A DNA stretch of 64,000 nt from Brachynemurus nebulosus. Its lineage: Eukaryota > Arthropoda > Insecta > Neuroptera > Myrmeleontidae. A program made the position numbers and the translations under genes. The DNA lies in contig JAPWDM010000001.1 in NCBI GenBank assembly GCA_035578155.1, positions 6,761,672-6,825,671 on the forward strand, in the 5' to 3' direction. Below, piece by piece: positions 21,068-33,894 of the stretch. How positions within the stretch are numbered: position 1 is the first letter of the stretch; each line of letters opens with the position of its first letter. The notes under the pieces were generated by a model. The model saw nothing but the letters and a program-made list of their open reading frames with translations. It ran no database searches and was not told where the DNA came from.

Positions 21068-23047
21068 TTACCATACTTCCTTATTACCTATCCATTTATT
21101 TCCTACATCTACCTATCCTGTTATCCATTCATTATTTTTTCCAAATATTTTTGGCAATTGACAAGGTTCTACGAGCCGCAAGCTACATTAATTTGATGCA
21201 TAGAATTATATTTACATGTGTATCATATTTATGTGGTTGGTGGTATAGAGTATATTCTACATTACGAGTTTCCGTATTCTGAGTTAAGAATAATAAATTT
21301 AAAATACGATCCTTATATGAAATATTGTAAATTACCATATTACTTATTTAATTTAAAATATATGTAATTGTTTGATAATTTACAGCAAATTATTTATTAG
21401 GTACATTTCGGAAAACTTCAACTAAGAATTCAAAAATAGGTACTAATTCAATTTAAAAATAATATTTAACCTCTTTTAACAAATCAAATACATAATTATC
21501 TTGCTAAATTATATTATTAGCAACAAATCATTAATTTGATTTTAAGAGTTTTTCTTAATACTATTTATACAATTATAATTAATTAAAGTAAGTTAATCAC
21601 GTATATGAAATTTATTACAAATATATTTAATTTTAGTAGGTAGTTCAATTTTTACTAAATGAATAATTTGTAACACCTGGTACACACATAAAAATAATAC
21701 ATTCGTATACCTACGCATGTATTGATTTTCAAAGGAACTTTTTTCGTTTTGCAAAAAGTAAACGATCTCTCCTGCTGTGATTTGGGTTCAATCAAAACAA
21801 GATTTGTTTTAGCATTTTTCATCATTTCAAACCCATTTCAAAAAATGGGTTTGAAATGAATCGGATCCACGTTAATAAAAATTTACGTCGTGCGTATTAT
21901 GGAAATTTTTGTTGTCACAAATAAATTTTAAAATGAATATTTGTATACACCAAAGTATATAACGTAATTTTCATTAATCCGAACTGGTTCTAGATTTGCA
22001 CACTTTTAACAAGAGAAGTTGATAAAATGGTCTAAAATAATTTTGAAATTTATTAATTAATAAATAAAAAGAAATGATAACTTTAACAAAAGCGTACTAC
22101 GATGTAAAACTGACCCAATTTATATGTTCATTTCCATGTGACCTATTTATGGCGAATGTAAATTATATCCGGATCTCATAACTTCATTTTTATTATTGTT
22201 AATCGCACTGATTTTCCAATTATGTATCTACTCGTTTTTCTAATACTAGGTACATCAAAAGATATTTACTAATTTTGAAAATTTAGTATACTTACTGAAA
22301 ACGTTAAAAACAGTTATAAATTACAAAAAAAATATTATTTTTTTTTTAGATTTATTTTTTTAGATTTACATTAATGAACTTTTTTTATTTTGTAATTTTA
22401 ATGTGTTAAAAATGTTAAATATTTTTAATCATATTAAATTTAAGAACATAAAACATTTTTTAAGGTAATATATTATTATTAAATCAATCAGATGCTTTAT
22501 TGTTTAAAATTAGGGCGAGGTTTTGTTTTAATTTTCCCCGTTCAGTGAACTGATTCGACTAGAACAGAGTTTGAAATAATTGTGAATGTATGTGAAGAAA
22601 AACGTTTTTCATATGTTCAGATAGTGTACGTTCGGTTCAGTTCGTGCTAGTTCGTTTTGTTTCATTTGTGAATTTTCTTTTCACGTACTATCTGCTTTAG
22701 AGATTTATTCGTGCATTGGTATATCTTTGTGCTGTGCTATACTGTTTGTTTTTCTTTTCATTCATCAATAAAATATTACATACGTAGAGAGCAGATAACT
22801 CTTATTGTACAAGAAGTTTTTCTTTTTATTTTGATTAGGATGTCGAGTGCAGTTAATACCCATCATATAACCATGTACCTATTTACAATATCTATTTTAT
22901 ACATTAAGTATATAATATATTTACAGAGATACGCTTTATTGTGCTAAATTTAGAAATCGAATTTAGTCAATAAATTGAATAGATTTTAGTTTCAGATTTC
23001 CTTTTCGAAATTGTTGTGTAAATAAAAATTTTGTTAAATTAATTATC
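21068..23047. other. AT-rich stretch after Merlin
   Basis: No gene supported. A 46-bp near palindrome around TTTCAAACCCATTTC / GAAATGGGTTTGAAA sits at about 21823-21858. The 22.5-22.9 kb part is less AT-rich and contains short open frames without family resemblance. Confidence 0.4.
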
Positions 23048-23059
23048 ACAGCTTACAGT

Positions 23060-24457
23060 AGATACATAATAATAACGTTTCTCCCCTTAAGGACCCACAA
23101 AAAATATAAAATGTTCACTAGACCGGTTTTAGGTAGTGATGCGACTCGAGTAGGATTTTTTGACTCGAGTCATTTGAGTAATTTTGCTACGTTACTCGAA
23201 TTGTACTCGAGTTTTCGAGTCACTCGAGTTAACTATTTTACTCCCTGCAACTCGAGTAAGATTTTTTTAAGCATTTTTAAATATCTTTATTGAATTAGTA
23301 ATATGAGACATACATATACATAACATATATTATTACATTATGTATACAGGCATTTCTTTTTAACAATATATTGCTAACTGAAATTTGTTTGTTAAAATTC
23401 GGTAACGGTAAAAATTTGAATTTCAATTGTTAAATTTTGTATTTTTATTACAGAATTACTGGAAGTCTGCTTGAAAACAAAACATAATAATAATGTTTAT
23501 TTACGTTAAATTTAGTTGTAAATTATTTAAGGAGTCTTTTTTTTTCATAAATTAAAAATAATTTTTTTTTTGTTTGTTTAAATATTTCAGTTGTATTTTT
23601 CCTATTTAAATATTTCAATTTTATTGACTAAAAAGTGGAAAAAATCAGATTATCATTATATTTAAGTCAATTATCGGTATAATCGACTATACCTCGATTA
23701 ATATACCGATTATAAATCGATTACGATTATTAGTATATAATCGATTAATCGATTGGTAAAATAATCGAATCGGCACATCATTATTATACACCAATACTTT
23801 ACTAGTAATATTAACGAAAGCTAAATTCAAAATGACCTAATACCTATTTATTGTATTCGTACCAAGTGCAAGTTTCAACCCGTCTCTTTGTAATTAATGG
23901 AGTAACATCTGGCCCTAACCGAGTCTACTCGGTGTGCCGAGTTGACTCGGGCAACTTGAGTGCAATTGCACTCGAGTAAAAAATTTTTTTTCACTCGAGC
24001 ACGAGTTTGACAAATACATTCGAGTCACTCGAGTCAACATCACTCGAGTCGCATCACTAGTTTTAGGTAGCCCGGTTTCGACCGGTTTTAGGTAACCCTC
24101 TTCAGTAGCATAAAATATAATAAATATAAAAACCAGAAATATAATACATTTAAAAACCAGAAATATATGCTGTAAATACAAAAAATTAGAAATATAATAA
24201 ATATGAAAACTAGAAATATAATAATAATATAATAAAATAAAATAAAGGATTAGGAAAAATATTTTCTTTCGTTAAAAATAAAAGTAAAAATATAAAAGTA
24301 TAAAAATAAAAACAATAAAAGTGAAGAGGGCTACAAAAGTAGTCGAAACCGGTCTAGTGGATATTTTATATTTTATATTTTTTGTAGGTCCTTAACGGGA
24401 AAAAACTTTATTATTATGTATAATCCAGCCCACAGTATAGCTCAATAAAGTGACTTA
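23060..24457. mobile_element. TIR element with a nested hAT, flanked by a 12-bp direct repeat
   Basis: The arms TACATAATAATAACGTTTCT... (from 23063) and its inverse (to about 24420) share roughly 65 bp, including GACC(C/T)ACAAAAAATATAAAA and CACTAGACCGG. ACAGCTTACAGT flanks at 23048-23059 and 24458-24469. The nested hAT takes up most of the left half. No transposase is seen. The class is unclear. Confidence 0.55.
23134..24059. mobile_element. hAT MITE with ACTCGAGT subterminal repeats
   Basis: Inverted ends TAGTGATGCGACTCGAGT are exact for 18 bp. The 8-bp duplication GTTTTAGG is exact (23126-23133, 24060-24067). The palindrome ACTCGAGT or parts of it recur many times at both ends. A second palindrome cluster, AATCGATT, lies at 23640-23785 and ends GGCACATCATTA, which looks like the end of a further related element nested inside. 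Confidence 0.85.
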
Positions 24458-24759
24458 ACAGCTTACAGTGTTTAAGTTTACATTAAACCCAGAAATTTAA
24501 CTTTATAATTCTTGTTAAAATCCCAACTGACAGGAGGAGCGAGCTTGGTTTAGATAATAAGTAAATTTCTTTATTTTAATCGAGGATAATATTTTCCAAA
24601 AGTACCTATATCAGATAAATTTTAAACCTAAATTTCGACCGTTAGCGATCTCGAATTCTGACTTGAACATGTACATGATATGTAATCGCTTAAAAATTTA
24701 AATGTACTTTTATCACACTTACTTTACATTAAATTTTAAACTAGCGTGACAAAAATATT

Positions 24760-25744
24760 TGCCTAAATTAAACCTTTCAAATACCAATTTGAAAGAGAAT
24801 ATCGAAATTTTAAGCGACGAACACCTATATGAATTATTAAAATTAAAAGCTTATTACAACGGAACTAACATCATATTTGCAGTCGTCATCCCTCAATTTA
24901 AAACTGATACTTTTAACACTGTAAAATACGTCCACTCCCAGAAAATCATCAAGTAATCAAACCCAAAACCAATCTGATCCTTCAAAATAAAACCCACTCC
25001 TCGAAATTCCAATTCCTCGAAAAGACTTGCGACAAAATAGAACAAGAATATATTTGCCCACCTGTGAAGTTAACACCAAAGGGAGCCAACACCTGCGAAA
25101 TCAAGATATTGGAAAATATGCCAGCCCAGTGTACCTTACATCGTACCATGGAAGAAGAATTTATTGAAGAAATAGAAGAAAACCACATCATTGTAATAAC
25201 CAACCATGAAATCAACGTCACAAATAATTGCGGAAAAAGCATCACCAATTTTATTGGCAAGCTCCATATCATAACAAATCTGTGCTACGTCACAATCAAA
25301 CAAGTAACATATGGGACGTTAAGCAATTCAACCAACAACATAATCCTGGAACAAATCCTTTATAATACAATTAATATTACTGACATTTCTAAAAACATTA
25401 ATTTAGATTTGTTTCAGTTAAAACATTTGGAAAACACAGACACTTTACAACTTATGAAAATACAACATTACACGCACATCAGTATCACAGCTATCATCTT
25501 TGGAATTTTAATAGCAACATGCACAGGATGTATCACATATCGAAAATGTAAGAAACAAGAAAACATTTCAGAAATGGTCCAGTATATGACGGCGCCTACA
25601 GCACCACCATTGGAAAATGCAGTCGTTTCAAAATTGAACTCCCATCTTAAGGAGGGAGGAGTTATGAATTCTGGACTAGCCACCTTAATAGAACATCGTA
25701 TGCATATGCTTAACATGATTTTTCCATTTTACTGTGGAAATTAG
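24760..25744 (+). pseudogene. Decayed errantivirus-type envelope fragment
   Basis: Two open pieces in series. The first ends at a stop near 24955. The second (25064-25744, extending upstream in frame to about 24957) has 226 residues from its ATG. It resembles the fusion-protein-like Env of insect gypsy/errantivirus elements: spaced cysteines, several Asn-X-Ser/Thr sites, one membrane segment at about residues 139-157 of the second piece and a short basic tail. A purine tract AAGGAGGGAGGAG near 25649-25662 fits the junction with a 3' LTR. The N-terminal part with the fusion region is absent, and no gag or pol is nearby, so this is an inert relic. Confidence 0.6.
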
Positions 25745-25854
25745 ACATTTTCCCGGAGTAAAAAGTATATTAGATGTTAATCCAGGTAATAAGTTATCAG
25801 CACCCCAAATTTTATTAAAATCGTCCAGTAATTTTTACGTGATGCGTGAACAGA

Positions 25855-25910
25855 CACACACACATACACACATACAGACAGACAGACAGACGGACAGACA
25901 GACGGACAGC
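25855..25910. repeat. CACACA / CAGACAGACAGA microsatellite
   Basis: Short tandem tracts in the 3' flank of the Env fragment. Nothing coding. Confidence 0.8.
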
Positions 25911-26052
25911 AAAATTTTCAAAAAGAATTCCATGTACAGAAACGGTCTTCATATAGTTGTATTAAATGTATAGATTACCTATTTAGTCCAAGCAAATTAA
26001 ATTTTTACGTGCCAAAATTAGTACCTGGAAGGGAAGATATGGAAAAGATAGG

Positions 26053-28046
26053 AAAAAATCGGTAGAATTCGATGAACTGTTTTTAAACAGCTGAATCATG
26101 TGGGAAGTTCCTCAAAATGGTGACCAAAGAAGGCCAAAAACAGTTTTTTGCATTTTTTAAAAAGACTGAATTTCGTACAAAAAAATGTTTCTTACAAAAG
26201 TTGTAGAACTATTTAATTTCAACAGCATGAGACCAATTTCATGAAAATTAGTGCATAAACAAATTAGTTATCGCCAAAAAACCGCCGAAAATCGCGATTT
26301 TTTCAATTGCTTATACTTTAAAGGGACAAAAATATTTTTTTATGAAACTTGGCAAAAGTATAGTTCCTGGCAAGTAGAATAGGAACGTTTTTGAAAAATT
26401 GCAAAACATTTGGTAATTTTTGCAAAAATCAATTTTTTTGAAAAAAAGACGTTTTCGCAGAATTTGATTTAACCAGGTTCTGGACCACCTGCAGACACGT
26501 TTACGGGCTTAAAATTTTCTTACAGATTTGTAGTAACGTATGCAATAAGTGCGCGTATTATTAAGTTATTCAAAGTATACAAAATAAATGACCGAAAGAT
26601 CAACGATTTTTATGAATCCAGCAAACTTCGATTATTTTTCATATTTTGAAATTTTATTTTTTTGATTATGTTTTTAAAAATCATTAGGTTAGAGCTGTAA
26701 ATAGGTTGAAAAGTATTACTTATGATTCTCCAGCCCCATTTATTGAGATAAAGTTATTTTCAATGGCTAAAGTGAAAAACCTCATAAGTCAATTTTTTCC
26801 AGTTTTGAGTTTTTACTCTTAAGAGTTTCAGAATGGCCTCGTAAGGCACTAATCCACCAAATTTCGATTTCCAGCCTTATTTTGTTAAGATAAAGTTCAT
26901 TTGCAGGCCAGATTTTTTATTGGGACAATAAAGAATCTGGCCTGAAAAGTGCAAATGAAACACGGATAACATTTGATAAATTGTATGTATGAAAGCAACA
27001 TATACCTACGTACTATACATATACGTGTATACTTGTATCGAATGTTTTAAAATTCACAGATTACATATTTATTGGAACAACAAAGAATCTGGCTTGAAAA
27101 TCGACAGTTCAAGTTTAAAATTTTGGTAAGTGTATTTTTTAAATTTCCCGGCACTCGAAAAAACTTCTCTTGGTACCACCTTTATTATTACCTGTTTGAT
27201 ATGTCTCTGGACGCCATAAATATGGACTATCGCTTACGAGGTTTTGTGGACTGATGCCTAGCATAACCGTGAAGCCCTTAATAACAAAATCTTAAAACTA
27301 AAAAAAAATACCTACGAAGTTTTTCACTTTAACCATAGAAAAAAACTTTATTCAAAAAATGGAGCTGGAGAATCATGAGTAATACTTTTCAACGTATTTA
27401 CAACTCTAACCTAATGATTTTTAAAAACATAAACAAAAAAATAAAATTTCAAAATATGAAAAATAATCGAAGTTTGCTGGATTCATAAAAATCATTAATC
27501 TTTCGGTCATTTATTTTGTGTACTTTGAGTAACTTAATAATGCGCGCATTTATTGCATACGTTACTACAAATCTTTAAGAAAATTTGAAGCTCGTAAACG
27601 TGTCTGCAGGTGGTCCAGAACCTGGTTAAATCAAATCCTGCGAAAACGTCTTTTTTTCAAAAAAACTGATTTTTGCAAAAATTACCAAATGTTTTGCAAT
27701 TTTTCAAAAACGTTCCTTTTCTATTTGCCAGGGACTATACTGTTGCCAAGTTTCATAAAAAAATATTTTTATCCGTTTAAAGTATAAGCAATTGAAAAAA
27801 TCGCGATTTTTGGCGGTTTTTTTGGGATAACTAATTTGTTTATGCACTAATTTGCACGAAATTGGCCTCATGCTGTTGAAATTAAATAGTTCTACAACTT
27901 TTGTACGAAACATTTTTTTGTACGAAATTCAGTCTTTTTAAAAAATGCAAAAAACTGTTTTTGGCCTTCTTTGGTCGCCATTTTGAGGAACTTCCCACAT
28001 GATTCAGCTGTTTAAAAATAGTTCATCGAATTCTACGGATTTTTTT
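26053..28046. mobile_element. 2-kb foldback element with arms of about 730 bp
   Basis: Left arm 26053 to about 26785 and right arm about 27315-28046 are inverted copies (GTAGAATTCGATGAAC at the tips). The centre carries two direct copies of a block with AAAGAATCTGGC(C/T)TGAAAA (near 26931 and 27082). No transposase is encoded. Target duplications were not resolved because the tips lie in A/T runs. Confidence 0.8.
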
Positions 28047-29751
28047 TTTGAAAATTTTTTAAGAAATTTTCTTTTTTTATAAATTTAAATACTGTTGTTG
28101 ATAAAAATGTGAAAAAAGCTGAGAAAAATTTTTTTTCATTTTGTTCAAGATTATGAAAGTTTAAGAGTAAAAAAATGATCCATTAATTTTTTCAAAAATT
28201 CAATCGAATGAAACAAGAAAACGGCTGGATGGATTCAATTGAAACTCGGTAAGGTTTTTGTGGGTATATTGAACTGTAAAAGGCACACTTAACATCAATG
28301 GTTTTCTCGAAATTTTTAATTCAGCGCTTGATTTTCCAAAAAGCCCCCAAAAGCTCTTTTTTTCTTAATTTTTCAAATTTATGTAGAGTATGCAAAAATT
28401 TTTTTTTTGAAAAAACAGTGGCTAATCCTTGTAGAGAATTTATTCGAGTTTTCGAAACACATCTTCAATTTTCTGTGTGATCATTGGTTGCTGAGATATC
28501 GATGGTCAAAGGTGAAACGATCATTTTCCATTCAAAGTCCGATATCTCAGCGGGAAGTAGTCGTATAAAGGTCTAAAAAAAGCAAATTAAAGCTGAATGA
28601 ACAAGTTATCCGGTGCATATGGTGGTTAAGTCGGAAAATTTTTTGCCAAGTCCGTGGACCAAAAAAAAAAAACCGAAAAAATTTCGGAAATTTTTTTTTC
28701 AGTGTACTTACTAGGATTGAGCGATACACGTTTCCTTGAAAATTTTTTTATCGCAAGGTCTGAAAACTAGAAACTTCCAGCTTTAAATTGCTTTACTTAC
28801 GACTCCGATACGACCATTTTTCACGAAGATACAGCCATTCGAAAAATCACTAAAAATTTGGAATTTTTTTTTGATCCTTTAATTATTTCCGCTAGTGTAC
28901 AATAATTTATTTATGTAGGTAATATATGATTAAAAAGTTAAGAAAAGTAAATATTGTGGTTATTTTTATTGCTATGCTAAGGTAAAATCAAAAAAAACTA
29001 AGAAAATTTAATATATAATTAATTTTTTTTATATATATTTAGGTGTAAAATATTTTGACTTGTTGTGAATATGTTTTTTGCATACGGTTTAACATTTTGA
29101 CATGGAATTCAGTTATGAAATATCAATCTCAACCTTATTTTGATGATACCACCAGTCCCGAAAACTGTTTTACGGTCATGAAAAAGTTCTTTGTGGGTTC
29201 CAGAAAAAAAAACCTACCTAGTTGATCTTTCAGTATAATACTTAGTGAAGTGTATTGTGCTATTCGTTATTTAAAACGAAAAATTGTATACTTACGAGTA
29301 GGTTTAAGGTGATGAAAATAAGAAATAATTAGTTTGAAAAAGCGGGACAAATGGATGTCCCGACACCGGGACAACGGAGTTAAAGCCGTGACAAATAATT
29401 AACAATGTATGTGAAAAATTAGACAATTTAGTTAAAATGGATATAAAATATTTAATACATGTGTTTATAAAAATTCAAATATAAATAAATTCTTTCTTTT
29501 TTTAATTTATTTTTTTATTGTTATTAATTATTTAACTTTTTAATAATTTAGGATTTTCTGTGAAATGAATAAATTCTGAAAATATAAATTTATGAAATCT
29601 GTAATATTTTAGTGGTTAAGTAAAAATGAAATATTTTTAGGGTTATAGGATTTAGAAAAATAATAAATTTTCAAAGTACCTTCATTATAATTAGGTAAGC
29701 GAAATTACATAAAATTTGAATCTATTTTCGTTGAAGCTGAGTTTCAAGCAT
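28047..29751. other. AT-rich intergenic stretch
   Basis: No supported gene. Homopolymer tracts and GATATCTCAGC-type sequence (near 28540) are typical of old interspersed repeats. Confidence 0.4.
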
Positions 29752-30256
29752 CCTGTAAATGATCAAATTTGTTTGACAAATTTGTCTGTCAAACTTCACG
29801 TTTTCATCAAACAATAGCTTAAACGATCAAATCAAAACTCAAACAAATTTTACAAACTTGCCCGTAGTTTGTCACACTGGTGGTCCCCATAAAATAATTT
29901 TATTAGATAAAACTTGGCCAAACATAGAATAAATAATGAAAATTACGGAAAAAAGGTTGCTCGTACAGAGATTTGCAAAATTTTGTCAAATTTGCTATTC
30001 ATTTCGGGGCAGTTTAAAGCTAAAGGCTTAGATGTTGGATATGGTAATATAATAGAGCTTGTTTGACAAACACAACAAACACTGCTGCTCACCTTCAAAC
30101 TTGTTGGTCAAACACGTCAAACAAGTTGATCAATCAAGGTTTTCATCAAACACGTTAAACAAGTAAATTGTTCCCAAACACGTCAAACAAAGCTGTATGC
30201 TATCAAATAATTTGACAAACACGTAAAATTTGACAAACAGTTTGATCTTTTACAGG
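29752..30256. mobile_element. 505-bp MITE with GTTTGTC/GTTTGACGTG repeats
   Basis: Inverted ends CCTGTAAA(A/T)GATCAAA. Many copies of TTTGACAAAC and AAACACGTCAAAC cluster toward the right half. No coding capacity and no clear target duplication. Confidence 0.6.
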
Positions 30257-30808
30257 TAACTTTACAGGGAACTTTAGGATCGCATATACAAAATTCTTTC
30301 ATTATTTATATATAATATTCTCTTCTTTATATTTGAAAATAAATTTTTCCACTTTCGTTTAGATTTTATCCCTAAAAATAGAGAGATGTTAATCATGAAA
30401 ACGAAGAACGTTCCCACCAAAGATATTGTCACTATGAAAAAATGTAGGAAAATAGAGGAAGCATGTGAAAAAGCTATTTTTCAATTACAGTTCAATTACA
30501 ATCAGTTTCAGTTTTTCAATTTATTTTAAGTTTCCACTTTAAATTTTTGTGAAGCGATTCAAATTCAGAACTGTTAATCAGAGAATCAGTCATTACGAAT
30601 TTTGACAGAAACATGGGTATTATAAAATCTAAACCGTATAAATGAACAAAAAATTCAAATTTTCAAATTTCTGGGAAAGTTCATATTTTAAATTTAATTG
30701 GTATAAATGATTTATTTACATATTAAATTTATTTACATAATTAATAAATATTTAAATGCAATCTAAATGTAATATTATTTTATAAATTTTTATTGAAAAA
30801 TTTTAATA
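30257..30808. other. AT-rich spacer
   Basis: No gene or repeat recognised. Confidence 0.4.
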
Positions 30809-31767
30809 CGGTGCAATTAGACTCAGACCTCAACATCCAAAGTAACAGTTTCACTCCAACTCCAAATTGTTCTATACAGTCCACATATTAATTGGTAAAA
30901 AGTTACACCATTTTGAGCGTCGGGTTTTGGGGGAGGAGGGCAGAAGTAGGCAAATTAACGGTTTTCGGCAGTTTTTTTTAAATATTTCGAAAACTATGCA
31001 GTTTAACGCAAAAAGTGCCTATACAAAAATAATCTACATTAAATTTCAAACAAAAATAGTCCTATGCATAATCTTGCTGAAGTGAAGAGTTCTAGAGTTA
31101 TGGAGGGTGAAAAGTAGCAATTTTTAGCATTTTTAAATTTTCTGGAAAAATATGATACATTATCACTAAGGAAACTAATTTTTTTTTATACAGGATAGTG
31201 TTTTGTAAAAGGAAATTGCGATTTGTCCTCTTCAAACATAGCGCCCTCCTCTTTTAAATCTACGTCTATAATGTTGGTATCCCTGTTATCACATCCTAGC
31301 CCTGAGCAATTACCGCATGTGCTTGAGTAGTTTAGACCACTCTTTCTGCATTCGCAGTTACCGATGCATTCGTCTTTGCAAGCGCACACTATGAGGGAAA
31401 GTAATTCCTCGGGAGCTGCAGGACGTGCTGTTGTAATTGGTCTCAGGTGTTCGTCAATCTTGTTTCACCCCCATTCGAGCGGATTCTTCTTCTTATTCAG
31501 CCACTGCTACATCTGGTGATAGGTGCAGCAGTGGCTAAAAATACTAAAAATTGCTACTTTTATACCCTCCGTAACTCCGAAACTGTTCAATTTAGCAAGA
31601 TTATGCACAGGACCATTTTTGTTCGCAATTTAATGTAGATTATTTTTGTATATGATACTTTTTACGCTAAACCCCATAGTTTCTGACTGTATAGAACAAT
31701 TTGGAGTTGGAGTGAAACTGTTACTTTGGATGTTGAGGTTAGGCCGTTTTTTTGAATAGCTGCACCG
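30809..31767. mobile_element. TIR element carrying a CXC-domain gene fragment
   Basis: The arms start CGGTGCA and share long inverted blocks (for example CCTCAACATCCAAAGTAACA, then about 50 bp further). The similarity continues for roughly 300 bp with divergence. TA flanks both sides (30807-30808, 31768-31769). The centre holds a minus-strand coding remnant. It is likely a deletion derivative of a larger autonomous element. Confidence 0.7.
31186..31464 (-). pseudogene. Cysteine-rich CXC-type C-terminal coding fragment
   Basis: The open minus-strand frame ends at a true stop (31186) and begins after a TGA at 31465-31467. It encodes PITTARPAAPEELLSLI followed by CACKDECIGNCECRKSGL and more cysteines, ending CGNCSGLGCDN. 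The Cys spacing resembles the tesmin/TSO1 CXC type seen at the C-terminus of many uncharacterised transposon-linked insect proteins. From memory the position now held by TGA is Trp in relatives, so it is probably a nonsense change. One expected Cys reads as Tyr (GLNYSS). Function unknown. Confidence 0.55.
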
Positions 31768-32600
31768 TACTATTTAATATTATAAAATTTTTTTTAAAAT
31801 AATTGAAAATCATACTACCTAGGATATTTTTGTTATTTATATGTCAAAATACGTAATGTGGCCTTTTACACAATCAAAAATGTAAATTAAAATGTTGAAT
31901 ACTTTTTTAACTTAATAATAAAAAAGAAATTTAAATGGATGTTATGTTTTCAGCAAATTTTACTGATATTTAAGATAAAATCAATTAAATTAGAAAACAT
32001 TTTGGAACATTATTTACGCCTCATGTCTTGCGTCTAATTCTAATGAAATATATTGTGGAAAGGCCGACATTATTAATTTCAAATTGTCATGACGTATTGC
32101 CATAGTATCCAGTGGTTTTTAAAAAAAACCACTTAAGACAAAACTAAATAAGGATTTCATATGATTAAGTGAGACACATGTATATCGCCGATTGCCTTTC
32201 TTAAAAAAATCTTCCTATTTGAAAATGTACCATTTTAAAAATTGAAATGGAGATAGTTTGTCCATATAATAAAAAAAGACAACAAATATCCCTTTGGAAA
32301 TTTTTTAATCCATTTCTAACAAATTTCTTAATTTTTCTCTGGAATTAATTTACTTAAAGTAAAAATTCAAAAACATGTCCTATATAATTTTTTCTCATTT
32401 TTTCAATGGTATAAAAAAAATTTAAAAAGTTGTTTAATTCTGACAGAAAACTTAGTTTTTTGACAAAAAACGCCCGAAAAACCTACTTCTGGGCATCCGA
32501 TGTGTTTGGGTAAAGAACTTAGCCAAGCCAGATCAAAATTGAGTCTCCATACGAAATTTCATAAGCATTAAACGTTTCATTCGAAAGTTATCGTGGCGAC
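31768..32600. other. AT-rich spacer
   Basis: No gene recognised. Confidence 0.4.
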
Positions 32601-32604
32601 ACAT

Positions 32605-32870
<266 letters not shown>

Positions 32871-32917
32871 AGCAGCGGGGCCCCATCACGGTAATCGAAT
32901 TTTCCCCTTCATCTTCG

Positions 32918-33605
32918 GTATTGAATGTTTACAAGCGAAATGTGATTGAAAGTCTACAACCGAATTGTCATTTTGTTGGTTTCAAAACTGGTCATGAGTG
33001 TTCGGCTGATCGAGGCTTTAAAAAAAGGTTTTAAGTATTTAAGGGCTGTATCTCAGTAAATTTCAATTTTGTGCCGAAAACAGGTAGCAGAACAAAAACC
33101 AACACAATTCGTACGAGGGCATTCCTGCCCATGTTTATCCGCTAATTGCCTTTATGTTTTAGTTTTAAATATTAAAAAAGGACCTTAAATAGTAAACTGG
33201 AAGGCCTTTATAAAGATATTTTTTCTTTCAAAAAAAAAAAATAAAAAATAAAAAATAAAAAAAATAAAAAATAAAAAATTATTTCTTCGGTATTGAGTGT
33301 CTACAAGCGAAATATAATTGAAAGTCCACAAGCGATTTGTAATTTTGGTGGTTTTAAAACTGATAATGAGTGTCCGGTTGATCGGGGCTTTATAAAAAGA
33401 TTTTAAGTTTTTAAGGGCTGAATCTCAGTAAATTTCAATTTTGTGCCGATAGAAGTTAACAGGGAAAAAGCCAACACAATTCGTACGAGGGCATTTCTAT
33501 CCATGCTTATCCGCCAATTGCCTTTGTGTTTACTTTTAAATATTAAAAAAGGAACTTAAATAGTAAACTGGAAGGCTTTTATGAAGATATTTTTTCTTTC
33601 CAAAG
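32918..33605. repeat. Direct tandem duplication, unit about 370 bp
   Basis: 32918-33230 and 33289-33605 are diverged copies (both contain AACACAATTCGTACGAGGGC and AATAGTAAACTGGAAGGC). An A-rich AAAAATAAAAAATAAA run separates them. Confidence 0.75.
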
Positions 33606-33894
33606 AAATCCAAAATTTCTATTTTATAAATAATAAAAATCCAAAATTCCTAAATAATAATTAAATAAATAAATAAACAGTGACTTTAATAACATTTGCA
33701 AATTACTTAATATGTATGTATTTCATTTGTTAAAAAATTGTATTCACTTTTTTTTAAATTTTTTAAAATTACTATTCGCCTACTTGTATTTAGAATAAAC
33801 ATAATGCTTTTAAAACACATTTAACAATAGCATTCAATTCCGATGTAAAAATGGGAGAAGTGGGGGGAAAAGTGATGCGGACTCCCTACAAGGT

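Noticed and set aside
22711..22947. 78-aa hydrophobic ORF
   Set aside because: No start context, splice support or family resemblance; AT-rich chance frame.
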